A model generated the notes under the pieces. That model was given only the letters and a program-made list of their open reading frames with translations. It ran no database searches and was not told where the DNA came from. This document shows, in pieces, positions 1 through 7,837 of a DNA stretch of 64,000 nt. The DNA comes from an uncultured Bacteroides sp. (lineage in GTDB: Bacteria > Bacteroidota > Bacteroidia > Bacteroidales > Bacteroidaceae): assembly GCF_905207245.1 (NCBI RefSeq), contig NZ_CAJLKP010000001.1, forward strand, positions 124,001 through 188,000. The letters run 5' to 3'. Within the stretch, counting starts at the first letter, position 1; each line of letters starts with the position of its first letter. A program made the position numbers and the translations under genes.

Positions 1-738
1 GAAACCTTGACGGTTTTGTATAGTAGCAACAAAATTGCTTGCCTCCAGCAGACTGTCGCAATTACCCGTATCGAGCCAGGCAAAACCACGACCGAAGATT
101 TCCACTTTCAGCGTACCCTCGTCCAGATAAAGACGGTTCAGATCGGTAATCTCATATTCGCCACGGGCAGAAGGTTTCAAAGCGGCAGCTTTGGCAGTTA
201 CAGTGGAGTCGTAGAAATAAAGACCGGGAACGGCATAGTTGCTCTTGGGCTGGGAAGGTTTTTCTTCCAGAGAGATAGCCTTTCCATCAGAATCAAATTC
301 CACCACACCATAAGCACGCGGGTCTTTTACATAATAACCAAAAATGCATGCTCCTTTTTCTATGGAGGCGGCACGTTTCAGCATAGCAGAGAATCCTTGC
401 CCGTAGAACATGTTATCACCCAGGATAAGACAGCCCGGTTCACCGTTCAGGAATTCAGCACCCAGCACGAAGGCTTGCGCCAATCCGTTGGGTTGTTCCT
501 GTATCTTATAAGAGAAGGACATTCCGAGTTCTTCCCCCGTACCAAGTAATTCGCGGAACATGGGTAAGTCACGTGGAGTGGAGATAATCAGCACTTCGCG
601 TATCCCCGCCAACATAAGCGTGGAAAGCGGATAATAAATCATCGGCTTGTCATAAACCGGCATAATCTGCTTGGAAATAGCCTTAGATAAGGGGTAAAGG
701 CGGGTGGCGCTACCACCGGCAAGAATAATTCCTTTCAT
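1..738 (-). CDS. rfbA: Glucose-1-phosphate thymidylyltransferase (RmlA/RfbA), 3' end cut by window edge
   Basis: The enzyme makes dTDP-glucose from dTTP and glucose-1-phosphate, the first step of dTDP-L-rhamnose synthesis for surface polysaccharides. It is cytoplasmic. The reverse strand from the ATG at 736-738 reads MKGIILAGGSATRLYPLSK, the nucleotidyltransferase signature, followed by KQIMPVYDKPMIYYPLS, LGDNMFYG, a GVVEFD segment and FAWLDTGNCDSLLEASNF, all typical of RmlA. Exactly 246 codons are visible of the roughly 290 usual for the family, so only the C-terminal tail is missing. The leader of about 85 bases carries a Bacteroides-type promoter. Other rml genes probably lie beyond the left edge; that is inference. 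Confidence 0.95.
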   Translation of the reverse strand, partial: MKGIILAGGSATRLYPLSKAISKQIMPVYDKPMIYYPLSTLMLAGIREVLIISTPRDLPMFRELLGTGEELGMSFSYKIQEQPNGLAQAFVLGAEFLNGEPGCLILGDNMFYGQGFSAMLKRAASIEKGACIFGYYVKDPRAYGVVEFDSDGKAISLEEKPSQPKSNYAVPGLYFYDSTVTAKAAALKPSARGEYEITDLNRLYLDEGTLKVEIFGRGFAWLDTGNCDSLLEASNFVATIQNRQGF

Positions 739-827
739 ATTTCAGTTCTTTTTTCAGTTGGTACAAATCGTAGAATAAAATAAGAAGGAGGACGACGCCC
801 CACGGCTCTCGGTGATTATTCGGGGGA

Positions 828-858
828 CAAAGATAATGCAAACCGGATGCAGTACAAA
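828..858 (-). promoter_or_regulatory. Predicted promoter of rfbA
   Basis: On the reverse strand a -7 box TATCTTTG (828-835) lies 19 bases downstream of a TTTG -33 box (855-858), matching the known Bacteroides consensus in sequence and spacing. Confidence 0.7.
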
Positions 859-903
859 ATAAATTAAATTATTTTTAATACTGAGATACGGTCCGTGCAG
901 AAA

Positions 904-1395
904 TCAGCCAGCCAACTCTATTACTTCCAGATCTTTGAACGTTCCATTGTCAATAATAAAACGCACCATCGTGCGCACCTGGTGGAATCCTGAGATACCA
1001 GCAGCACCGGGATTAATGTGAAGCATATCCAACGTTTTGTCATACTTCACCTTCAGGATATGGGAGTGTCCGCTGATGAAAAGTTTAGGCGGACGAACCA
1101 GAATGCTTCCCCGGATAGAAGAATCATAATTTCCCGGATAACCACCGATATGTTTTATCAGTACTTCGGCGCCGTCCACGGTGAAACGGTTGATTTGCGG
1201 ATAGACGGCACGGATTTCCTGCCCGTCAATATTACCATACACGGCACGGAAGGTGCGGAAAGCCGCCAACTTCTGAGCCACCTCCAGTGAGCCGATGTCA
1301 CCGGCATGCCAGATTTCGTCGCACGTATCAAAATATTGCAGATACTTTTCGTCCCAATATCCGTGCGTATCGGATAATAAACCAACTTTTGTCAT
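904..1395 (-). CDS. YfcE/MJ0936-family metallophosphoesterase
   Basis: A 163-residue cytoplasmic phosphodiesterase of the calcineurin-like superfamily. The metal-binding motifs appear in order: SDTHG near residues 8-12, HAGDIG near 35-40, GNID in the first half, then GHSH and HINPGA near residues 115-135. This size and order fit the YfcE/MJ0936 group, which hydrolyses phosphodiester model substrates in vitro; the natural substrate is generally unknown. The start MTKVGLL at 1393-1395 is chosen over an ATG 25 codons upstream because the family begins directly with the first beta strand and because a promoter box (1416-1423) lies between the two. It is divergent from ppk1. Confidence 0.88.
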   Translation of the reverse strand: MTKVGLLSDTHGYWDEKYLQYFDTCDEIWHAGDIGSLEVAQKLAAFRTFRAVYGNIDGQEIRAVYPQINRFTVDGAEVLIKHIGGYPGNYDSSIRGSILVRPPKLFISGHSHILKVKYDKTLDMLHINPGAAGISGFHQVRTMVRFIIDNGTFKDLEVIELAG

Positions 1396-1401
1396 TTTTC
1401 T

Positions 1402-1433
1402 TTTGTTTATCTGTGCAAAGGTAACTATATTTG
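1402..1433 (+). promoter_or_regulatory. Predicted promoter of ppk1
   Basis: TTTG at 1402-1405 and TATATTTG at 1426-1433 are separated by 20 bases, the classic Bacteroides -33/-7 arrangement. Transcription would begin near 1440, giving a short leader before the ATG at 1453. Confidence 0.75.
1416..1423 (-). promoter_or_regulatory. Predicted -7 box of the phosphodiesterase gene
   Basis: The reverse strand reads TACCTTTG here. The box overlaps the ppk1 promoter on the other strand, so the two divergent promoters share about 20 bases and could interfere with each other. I see no clear -33 element. Confidence 0.5.
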
Positions 1434-1452
1434 GGAAAATCTTGATGAAACC

Positions 1453-3603
1453 ATGGAAAACCAATATCAATATTTCAAACGGGACATCAGTTGGCTGTCA
1501 TTCAACTACCGTGTATTATTGGAGGCGGAAGATGATACTCTGCCTCTGTATGAGCGAATTAACTTTATTTCCATTTATTCGTCCAATCTGGAAGAATTCT
1601 ATAAGATACGCGTAGCCGACCATAAGGCAATAGCCACCGGTGCAGCACAAAGTGACGAAGAAACCGTACAGTCGACCATAGAATTGGTGGACGCCATAAA
1701 CCTTGAGGTGAACCGCCAACTGGAAGAACGTATCCGCATCTACGAACAAAAGATATTGCCGGCGCTGAAGAAAAATCATATCATCTTCTATCAGAGCCGC
1801 AATGTAGAACCGTTCCATCACGACTTTGTACGCCGTTTCTTCCGGGAAGAGATTTTCCCGTATCTTCAACCCGTACCTGTTTCCAAAGATAAGGTTATCT
1901 CGTTTCTGCGGGATAACCGTTTGTATCTTGCCGTCCGCCTGTTTCCGAAAGTTGACGAGTTGACAAGGGGACAAGTTGACAAGGAGACAAGGGAAAAAGA
2001 AAACGGGGGAGAATCTCCTTGTCCCCTCGTCAACTCGTCCCCTCGTCAACTTTCCCCCCAGTACTTCGTAATGAAACAGCCATATAGCAAAGTTCCCCGC
2101 TTCATCGGATTGCCCAAAGTGGGAAACAACTATTACCTGATGTTCATCGAAGACATTATCAAGGCCAATCTGGATGTCATCTTCCCCGGTTATGAAGTGG
2201 ACAGCAGTTACTGCATCAAGATTTCGCGCGATGCGGACATCCTGATAGACGATGCTGCCAATACTTCCGAAATCATTGAGCAGGTGAAAACCAAAGTCAA
2301 AAAGCGCAAGATAGGAGACGTCTGCCGCTTTGTATATGACCGCGCCATGCCACAGGATTTTCTTGACTTCCTGGTGGATGCTTTCCATATAGACCGCCGC
2401 GAACTGGTTCCGGGAGACAAACATCTCAATCTGGAAGACTTGCGACATTTGCCTAACCCCAATCCGAACATCCCTCCTATACGGAAGCCACAGCCCATGA
2501 AGCTGACTTGCCTCAATGAGCGGGAATCCATATTCCAGTATGTAGAGAAGAAGGACTTGTTGTTGCATTATCCTTATCACTCATTCGAGCATTTCATTCA
2601 TTTCTTATATGAAGCGGTGCACGAACCAACTGTACGCGAAATTATGGTAACTCAATACCGGGTTGCCGAGAACTCTGCCGTTATCAACACGCTGATAGCC
2701 GCCGCACAGAATGGCAAAAAAGTAACCGTCTTTGTGGAACTGAAGGCCCGTTTCGACGAGGAGAACAATCTCGCTACTGCCGAAATGATGAAAGCTTCCG
2801 GCATTAACATTATATATAGTATACCGAAACTAAAGGTGCATGCCAAAGTGGCCCTCGTATTGCGCCGCGATCAGGAAGGCAAAAAGCTAACCAGCTATGC
2901 CTACATCAGCACCGGAAACTTCAATGAAAAGACAGCCACCCTTTATGCCGACAGCGGATTGTTTACCTGCAACCGGATATTAGTGAATGACCTGCATAAT
3001 CTTTTCCGCACCTTGCAAGGTAAAGAGAACCCGGAGTTCCACCGATTATTGGTAGCACGCTTCAACCTGATACCGGAGTTAAACCGCCTCATTGACCATG
3101 AAATGGAACTGGCACGCAAAGGAAAATCCGGTCGAATCATCTTGAAAATGAATGCATTGCAGGACCCTACCATGATAGACCGCCTATATGAGGCATCGCA
3201 AGCCGGAGTTGAAATAGACCTGATTGTCCGTGGAATCTGTTGTCTGATACCGGGACAGTCATACAGTCGTAACATTCGTGTAACACGTATTGTAGATACC
3301 TTTTTGGAACATGCCCGCATTTGGTATTTCGGCAATGGCGGAAACCCGAAGTTATTTCTCGGTTCACCGGACTGGATGCGGCGCAACTTGTATCGCCGTA
3401 TCGAAGCCATAACTCCCATACTGGACCCGGATTTGCGACAAGAATTAATAGATATGCTTTCCATCCAGCTCACAGATAAACGTAAAGCCTGTTTTGTGGA
3501 CGAGAACCTGCGCAACTGCTGGAAGTCTGCCCATCCGCAGAAAGAAAAGATACGCTCGCAATACACCTTTTACGAACTTCTTAAATTGAAAATTGAGAAT
3601 TAA
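1453..3603 (+). CDS. ppk1: Polyphosphate kinase 1 with an in-frame palindromic insert
   Basis: Ppk1 reversibly builds polyphosphate from the gamma-phosphate of ATP at the inner face of the cytoplasmic membrane. The protein has 716 residues against about 690 for the family. The N-terminal domain begins with YFKRDISWLSFNYRVLLEA; the two phospholipase-D-like catalytic domains follow. The autophosphorylated histidine is probably His463 in KVHAKVAL, followed by STGNFNEKTATLYAD. Residues 167-199 are coded by a palindromic repeat (1951-2050) and have a low-complexity, charged composition unlike the rest. The last residues KLKIEN and the stop come from a second, AT-rich repeat. A phosphate transporter follows 219 bases downstream, so the pair links phosphate uptake with polyphosphate storage. 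The frame stays open through both repeats, so the enzyme may well be functional. Confidence 0.95.
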   Translation: MENQYQYFKRDISWLSFNYRVLLEAEDDTLPLYERINFISIYSSNLEEFYKIRVADHKAIATGAAQSDEETVQSTIELVDAINLEVNRQLEERIRIYEQKILPALKKNHIIFYQSRNVEPFHHDFVRRFFREEIFPYLQPVPVSKDKVISFLRDNRLYLAVRLFPKVDELTRGQVDKETREKENGGESPCPLVNSSPRQLSPQYFVMKQPYSKVPRFIGLPKVGNNYYLMFIEDIIKANLDVIFPGYEVDSSYCIKISRDADILIDDAANTSEIIEQVKTKVKKRKIGDVCRFVYDRAMPQDFLDFLVDAFHIDRRELVPGDKHLNLEDLRHLPNPNPNIPPIRKPQPMKLTCLNERESIFQYVEKKDLLLHYPYHSFEHFIHFLYEAVHEPTVREIMVTQYRVAENSAVINTLIAAAQNGKKVTVFVELKARFDEENNLATAEMMKASGINIIYSIPKLKVHAKVALVLRRDQEGKKLTSYAYISTGNFNEKTATLYADSGLFTCNRILVNDLHNLFRTLQGKENPEFHRLLVARFNLIPELNRLIDHEMELARKGKSGRIILKMNALQDPTMIDRLYEASQAGVEIDLIVRGICCLIPGQSYSRNIRVTRIVDTFLEHARIWYFGNGGNPKLFLGSPDWMRRNLYRRIEAITPILDPDLRQELIDMLSIQLTDKRKACFVDENLRNCWKSAHPQKEKIRSQYTFYELLKLKIEN
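1951..2050. repeat. Palindromic repeat inserted in frame in ppk1
   Basis: The left arm (1951-1993) is built of GTTGAC(A/G)AG and GGGACAAG/GGAGACAAG units; the right arm (about 2014-2050) carries their reverse complements CTTGTCCCCTCGTCAAC. About 20 purine-rich bases lie between. The arms share their unit with the repeat at 7604-7770. It encodes residues 167-199 of Ppk1 without shifting the frame. Confidence 0.8.
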
Positions 3604-3730
3604 AAAATGATAAGTATATCCTCACAATTACTTTATATTTTGACAGATAGTATAAGCTAATTATAATGACATACTTAGTATTATGCAGCAGGACAGCGCA
3701 GCCCATTTTTTAATTTTTAATTTTCAATTT
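3583..3730. repeat. AT-rich palindromic element between ppk1 and the phosphate transporter
   Basis: The arms at 3583-3609 and 3704-3730 are inverted copies matching at 25 of 27 positions, built of AATTGAAAATT-like units. The core of about 95 bases contains ATGCAGCAGGACAGCGCAGCC; other elements in the window have similar GCTGCGC-rich cores. The left arm contains the last codons and the stop of ppk1. Confidence 0.7.
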
Positions 3731-3822
3731 TTAATTTATTCTGTAACACTTCTGTAACATGTATGACACTTCTCTGCAACACAGTTTCCGTTCCTTTGCA
3801 GCCAGAAATAAAATACATCATT

Positions 3823-6072
3823 ATGGAAACTCTTTATCTATGTATTGTCATCTTCCTGTTCGTCCTTGCGGTGTTCGACCTCATGGTGGGCGTCAGTAAT
3901 GATGCAGTCAATTTTCTCCAATCAGCTGTAGGAGCCAAAGCTGCTTCTTTCAAAACCGTACTATTTATTGCAGGTACGGGTATTTTTATCGGTGCCGCAC
4001 TATCCAACGGTATGATGGATATTGCACGGCACGGCATTTATCAGCCACAACACTTCTATTTTGCCGAAATCATGTGCATTTTGCTTGCCGTGATGCTAAC
4101 AGACGTCGTGTTGCTGGATGTTTTCAACACAATGGGTATGCCGACCTCCACTACTGTATCGATGGTATTCGAGTTACTGGGAGGTACATTCGCATTGGCA
4201 CTGATTAAAGTTTATGGCAGCGACACACTGGGCCTTGGCGACCTCATCAACACAGACAAGGCATTATCCGTCATCATGGCCATCTTCGTCTCCGTGGCCA
4301 TCGCATTCTTCTTTGGTATGCTGGTGCAATGGCTGGCGCGCATAGTGTTCACCTTCAACTATAAGAAGAGGATGAAATACAGCATCGGACTTTTCGGAGG
4401 TATTGCCGCCACATCTATCATCTACTTCATGTTGATAAAAGGTTTGAAGGATAGTTCATTTATGACAGCAGACAACAAGCACTGGATACAAGAGAACACA
4501 GGTATGCTTATCTGCTGTTTTTTTGTGTTCTTTACTATATTGATGCAAGTGCTGCATTGGTGCAAAGTAAACGTATTCAAGGTAGTGGTGCTACTGGGTA
4601 CTTTCGCATTGGCCCTCGCCTTTGCCGGAAATGACTTGGTGAACTTCATCGGTATACCTTTAGCGGGATATTCTTCTTTCGTTGATTTCACTACCAATGG
4701 GGTAAGCGCCGGAGCTGACGGGTTCCTAATGTCCTCCCTCCTCGGCCCTGCCAAAACACCCTGGTATTTCCTCTTCGGAGCAGGCGCCATTATGGTATAT
4801 GCTCTTTATACTTCTAAAAAAGCACACAATGTAATCAAGACTTCCGTCGATCTTGCCCGTCAGGATGAAGGAGAAGAAAACTTCGGAAGTACACCTATGG
4901 CGCGCACACTGGTACGCTTCAGCCGGACGCTGTCCACCGGAATATCCCGGGTGATGCCCGAAAGCAGTAAGCGTTGGATCGACACCCGCTTTCGCAAAGA
5001 TGAGGCCATCATTGCCGATGGTGCTGCATTCGATTTGGTCCGTGCCTCAGTGAATCTGGTATTGGCAGGTCTGCTCATCGCCTTAGGTACTTCACTGAAG
5101 CTACCCCTTTCTACTACTTACGTAACCTTCATGGTTGCCATGGGTACCTCACTTGCCGACCGTGCCTGGGGACGTGATTCTGCTGTATTCCGCATCACGG
5201 GAGTACTCAGCGTCATCGGTGGCTGGTTCATCACAGCCGGAGCGGCATTCACCATCTGTTTCTTCGTAGCAATGGTTATTCACTTCGGAGGCACATTCGC
5301 CATCATTGCGCTGATTGGTCTGGCTATATTCTCACTAATCCGCAGCCAAGTGACATATAAAAAGCGCAAAGCAAAAGAAAAAGGTAACGAAACCATCAAG
5401 CAACTGATGCAGAGCAACGACAACGCTGAAATACTGGAGTTGTTGCGCAAACATACCCGCGAAGAATTGGTAAAGGTACTGGCATTCACCGAAGAGAACT
5501 TTGAGCGCACCGCCACCGCCTTCTTGCACGAAAACCTGCGTGGATTACGCCGCGCCATGGGATCGGTGAAATTTGAGAAACAACTGGTTAAGCAAATGAA
5601 GCGTACAGGTACCCTTGCCATGTGCCGTCTCGATAATAATACAGTATTGGAAAAAGGGTTGTACTATTATCAAGGTAACGACTTTGCCAGCGAACTGGTA
5701 TACAGTGTCGGTCGCCTTTGCGAACCGTGTCTGGAGCATATTGATAATAATTTCCGCCCGCTGGATACTATTCAGAAAGGTGAATTTGCCGATGTGACGG
5801 AAGGTATTACTTACTTGCTACAAAACTGCCGCCATAAAATAGAGAACAATGATTATGAAGGAATGGAAAATGAAGTCCGCAAAGCAAATGAACTAAACGG
5901 ACAGTTGTCTCATCTGAAACGCGAAGAGTTGCAACGCATCCAGAGCCAAAGTGGAAGTATTAAGGTAAGCATGGTGTACCTGACAATGGTACAGGAAGCG
6001 CAAAACGTCGTAACGTACACTATCAACCTGATAAAGGTGAGCCGTAAGTTCCAATTGACAGACGGGGAGTAG
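3823..6072 (+). CDS. pit: PiT-family inorganic phosphate transporter with C-terminal PhoU-like domain
   Basis: An inner-membrane phosphate permease (PHO4/PiT family), 749 residues from METLYLCIV. That start is chosen over an ATG 20 codons upstream because the first membrane helix begins immediately after it. The inverted PiT repeats show as GVSNDAVNFLQSAVG near residue 26 and FAGNDLVNFIG near residue 270. At least ten hydrophobic helices follow. From about residue 550 the protein becomes soluble and helical (HTREELVKVLAFTEENFERT, LCEPCLEHIDNNF), resembling the DUF47/PhoU domain fused to PiT proteins in Bacteroidetes and suggesting phosphate-dependent regulation. ppk1 lies just upstream. Its stop TAG overlaps the first bases of the next palindromic repeat. 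Confidence 0.92.
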   Translation: METLYLCIVIFLFVLAVFDLMVGVSNDAVNFLQSAVGAKAASFKTVLFIAGTGIFIGAALSNGMMDIARHGIYQPQHFYFAEIMCILLAVMLTDVVLLDVFNTMGMPTSTTVSMVFELLGGTFALALIKVYGSDTLGLGDLINTDKALSVIMAIFVSVAIAFFFGMLVQWLARIVFTFNYKKRMKYSIGLFGGIAATSIIYFMLIKGLKDSSFMTADNKHWIQENTGMLICCFFVFFTILMQVLHWCKVNVFKVVVLLGTFALALAFAGNDLVNFIGIPLAGYSSFVDFTTNGVSAGADGFLMSSLLGPAKTPWYFLFGAGAIMVYALYTSKKAHNVIKTSVDLARQDEGEENFGSTPMARTLVRFSRTLSTGISRVMPESSKRWIDTRFRKDEAIIADGAAFDLVRASVNLVLAGLLIALGTSLKLPLSTTYVTFMVAMGTSLADRAWGRDSAVFRITGVLSVIGGWFITAGAAFTICFFVAMVIHFGGTFAIIALIGLAIFSLIRSQVTYKKRKAKEKGNETIKQLMQSNDNAEILELLRKHTREELVKVLAFTEENFERTATAFLHENLRGLRRAMGSVKFEKQLVKQMKRTGTLAMCRLDNNTVLEKGLYYYQGNDFASELVYSVGRLCEPCLEHIDNNFRPLDTIQKGEFADVTEGITYLLQNCRHKIENNDYEGMENEVRKANELNGQLSHLKREELQRIQSQSGSIKVSMVYLTMVQEAQNVVTYTINLIKVSRKFQLTDGE

Positions 6073-6174
6073 CTACGAGTGACAAGCTACGAGTGGCTGC
6101 GCAGTAACGGGGAAAAGCAAGTAACTGCGCAACTACTCGTCACTCTTAGCTCGCATCTTGTAGCTAATTCCCAT
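6070..6174. repeat. Palindromic repeat between convergent pit and cca genes
   Basis: The left arm AGCTACGAGTGACAAGCTAC continues into GAGTGGCTGCGCAGT; the right arm (about 6125-6166) carries the inverse, ACTGCGCAACTACTCGTCAC then TCTTAGCTCGC. The element lies exactly at the junction of two converging genes and forms part of the 3' ends of both. The same CTACGAG unit recurs at 32961-33137 and 58391-58550. Confidence 0.8.
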
Positions 6175-7584
6175 CTTCTCAGCGCGCTGCAACATAAAAT
6201 CACGCGCTGCTTCATATTCATTAGGAATCACCCCATCCAGAATAGCATCTTTGATAGCACTTTTCAAAGCTCCCACCTGCTGGCAAGGTCCCAGATTGAA
6301 AGTCTTCATTATCTCTTCCCCACTGACAGGTGGCTGGAAGTTACGAATGCGGTCACGTTCTTCAAGGTCTTTCAGCTTCTGGCGTACCAGTTGGAAGTTA
6401 TTCAGGAAACGCTGCTTTCGCTCCATATTCTTGGAAGTAATGTCAGCCTCACACAACGTCATCAGATCATCGATATCATCTCCAGCCTCAAAAAGGAGAC
6501 GGCGGACGGCAGAATCGGTCACCACGTCATCGGCTATTACAATAGGACGCATATGCAGACTCACTAACTTCTGTACATATTTCATCTTCTCATTCATTGG
6601 CAGTTTCATCTTCCTGAAGATAGCAGGCACCATCTTTTCACCAATGAAGTTATGATTATGGAAGGTCCATCCTGCCCGGAGCTCCCAACGCTTAGTGGCA
6701 GGTTTTGCAATGTCGTGTAGCAAAGCAGCCCAGCGCAACCAGAGATTGTCCGTTTTGCGGCTAATATTATCAAGCACTTCCAACGTATGGTAGAAGTTAT
6801 CCTTATGCGCCCGTCCGTTACGGGTTTCCACACCTTGCAACGCAACAAGTTCCGGAAAAATCAGTTCCAACAGGCCGGAGCGGTCCAGTTCTATAAAACC
6901 TTTGGAAGGAACAGGTGAAAGCAATATTTTATTAAGTTCATCCGCTATGCGCTCCTTGGAAATGATAGAAATCCTTTCCTTGTTGCGGCACAGGGATTCA
7001 AACGTGTCGTCATCAATATAAAAGTTCAGTTGAGTGGCAAAGCGGATGCAACGCATCATGCGCAAGGGATCGTCGCTGAATGTAATATCCGGATCGAGCG
7101 GGGTACGGATAGTCTTTTCTTTCAAATCTTCCATGCCACCAAAAGGATCTACTAATTCTCCGAAGCGGTTCCGGTTCAAGCAGACAGCCAATGCATTAAT
7201 AGTGAAATCACGGCGATTCTGGTCATCTTCCAACGTGCCGTCTTCAACAATGGGCTTACGGGAGTCACGCTGATAAGACTCTTTGCGTGCACCAACAAAT
7301 TCCACTTCTGTTCCGTGGTATTTCACTTGTGCAGTACCAAAGTTTTTGAATACAGCTACATGTGCCCCACGTCCCAGATGCTTGCCCAGTGCTTCAGCCA
7401 TCTCTATGCCGCTGCCAACTACTACAACATCAATATCCTTAGAAGGGCGTTGCAGGAAAATATCACGTACATACCCACCGACTGCATAACATTCCAGTCC
7501 CAGTTCATCTGCCGTTTCAGATATTTGTTTAAATATGTCGTCACTAAAATGTTGTTTCAGTTCTTCTGCTGTCAACTCTATCAT
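6133..7584 (-). CDS. cca: CCA tRNA nucleotidyltransferase with HD domain
   Basis: A 483-residue member of the class II nucleotidyltransferases that add or repair the 3' CCA of tRNA. The head domain has AVGGYVRDIFLQRPSKDIDV (about residues 34-53) with the catalytic Asp-x-Asp, then RRDFTINALA and DPLRMMRCIRFATQ for primer and nucleotide binding. An HD phosphohydrolase motif, WAALLHDIAKP, follows near residue 285. The gene is needed here: tRNA-Ser at 43021-43108 has no encoded CCA. The last residues SYKMRAKSDE and the stop are translated from a palindromic repeat, so the native end was probably just after KMGI. The leader of about 190 bases contains another repeat (7604-7770). Poly(A) polymerase is an alternative family label, but the architecture favours CCA addition. 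Confidence 0.9.
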   Translation of the reverse strand: MIELTAEELKQHFSDDIFKQISETADELGLECYAVGGYVRDIFLQRPSKDIDVVVVGSGIEMAEALGKHLGRGAHVAVFKNFGTAQVKYHGTEVEFVGARKESYQRDSRKPIVEDGTLEDDQNRRDFTINALAVCLNRNRFGELVDPFGGMEDLKEKTIRTPLDPDITFSDDPLRMMRCIRFATQLNFYIDDDTFESLCRNKERISIISKERIADELNKILLSPVPSKGFIELDRSGLLELIFPELVALQGVETRNGRAHKDNFYHTLEVLDNISRKTDNLWLRWAALLHDIAKPATKRWELRAGWTFHNHNFIGEKMVPAIFRKMKLPMNEKMKYVQKLVSLHMRPIVIADDVVTDSAVRRLLFEAGDDIDDLMTLCEADITSKNMERKQRFLNNFQLVRQKLKDLEERDRIRNFQPPVSGEEIMKTFNLGPCQQVGALKSAIKDAILDGVIPNEYEAARDFMLQRAEKMGISYKMRAKSDE

Positions 7585-7603
7585 ATACTATATCTTAAAA
7601 AAT

Positions 7604-7770
7604 GGTAATTTAGCGCGGAGCGCTAAAAGTTGACAAGGAGACGAGTTAACAAGTTGACAAGAGGCTGCGCAATAATATGGCTGCGCTATTATGCCGCATG
7701 GTCCTTGTCAACTTGTTAACTTCTTCCCTTGTCAACTGCGAAGCGAAGCTTCGCTAAATTATCATTTATC
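7604..7770. repeat. Composite palindromic repeat in the cca leader
   Basis: The outer borders AATTTAGCGCGGAGCGCTAA and GCTTCGCTAAATTATC flank arms of GTTGACAAGGAGACGAGTTA type and their inverse CTTGTCAACTTGTTAAC. The core has two AATA/GGCTGCGC copies in opposite orientation. It shares its arm unit with the ppk1 insert and its border with 32961-33137. It lies between cca and its predicted promoter. Confidence 0.75.
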
Positions 7771-7782
7771 TGTTTCGGGCTG

Positions 7783-7790
7783 CAAAGATA
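7783..7790 (-). promoter_or_regulatory. Predicted -7 box of cca
   Basis: The reverse strand reads TATCTTTG. If used, the transcript leader (about 190 bases) contains the whole palindromic repeat and could fold into a long hairpin ahead of the cca start. Confidence 0.5.
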
Positions 7791-7803
7791 CGGATATTAT
7801 TTC

Positions 7804-7811
7804 TAATTTTG
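7804..7811 (+). promoter_or_regulatory. Predicted -7 box of the 7838 lipoprotein gene
   Basis: TAATTTTG fits TAnnTTTG and lies 26 bases before the ATG at 7838. This supports the short form of the lipoprotein rather than a start further upstream in the repeat. Confidence 0.5.
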
Positions 7812-7837
7812 CCCTCACTAATATAAGAACAACAATT

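Noticed and set aside
7..549. Open frame of 180 codons on the forward strand at the left edge
   Set aside because: It is the antisense of rfbA, whose reverse-strand motifs are unmistakable.
1516..2580. Long open frame of 354 codons on the reverse strand inside ppk1
   Set aside because: It lies wholly opposite ppk1, has no recognisable domain or promoter, and its composition reflects the codon use of the sense gene.
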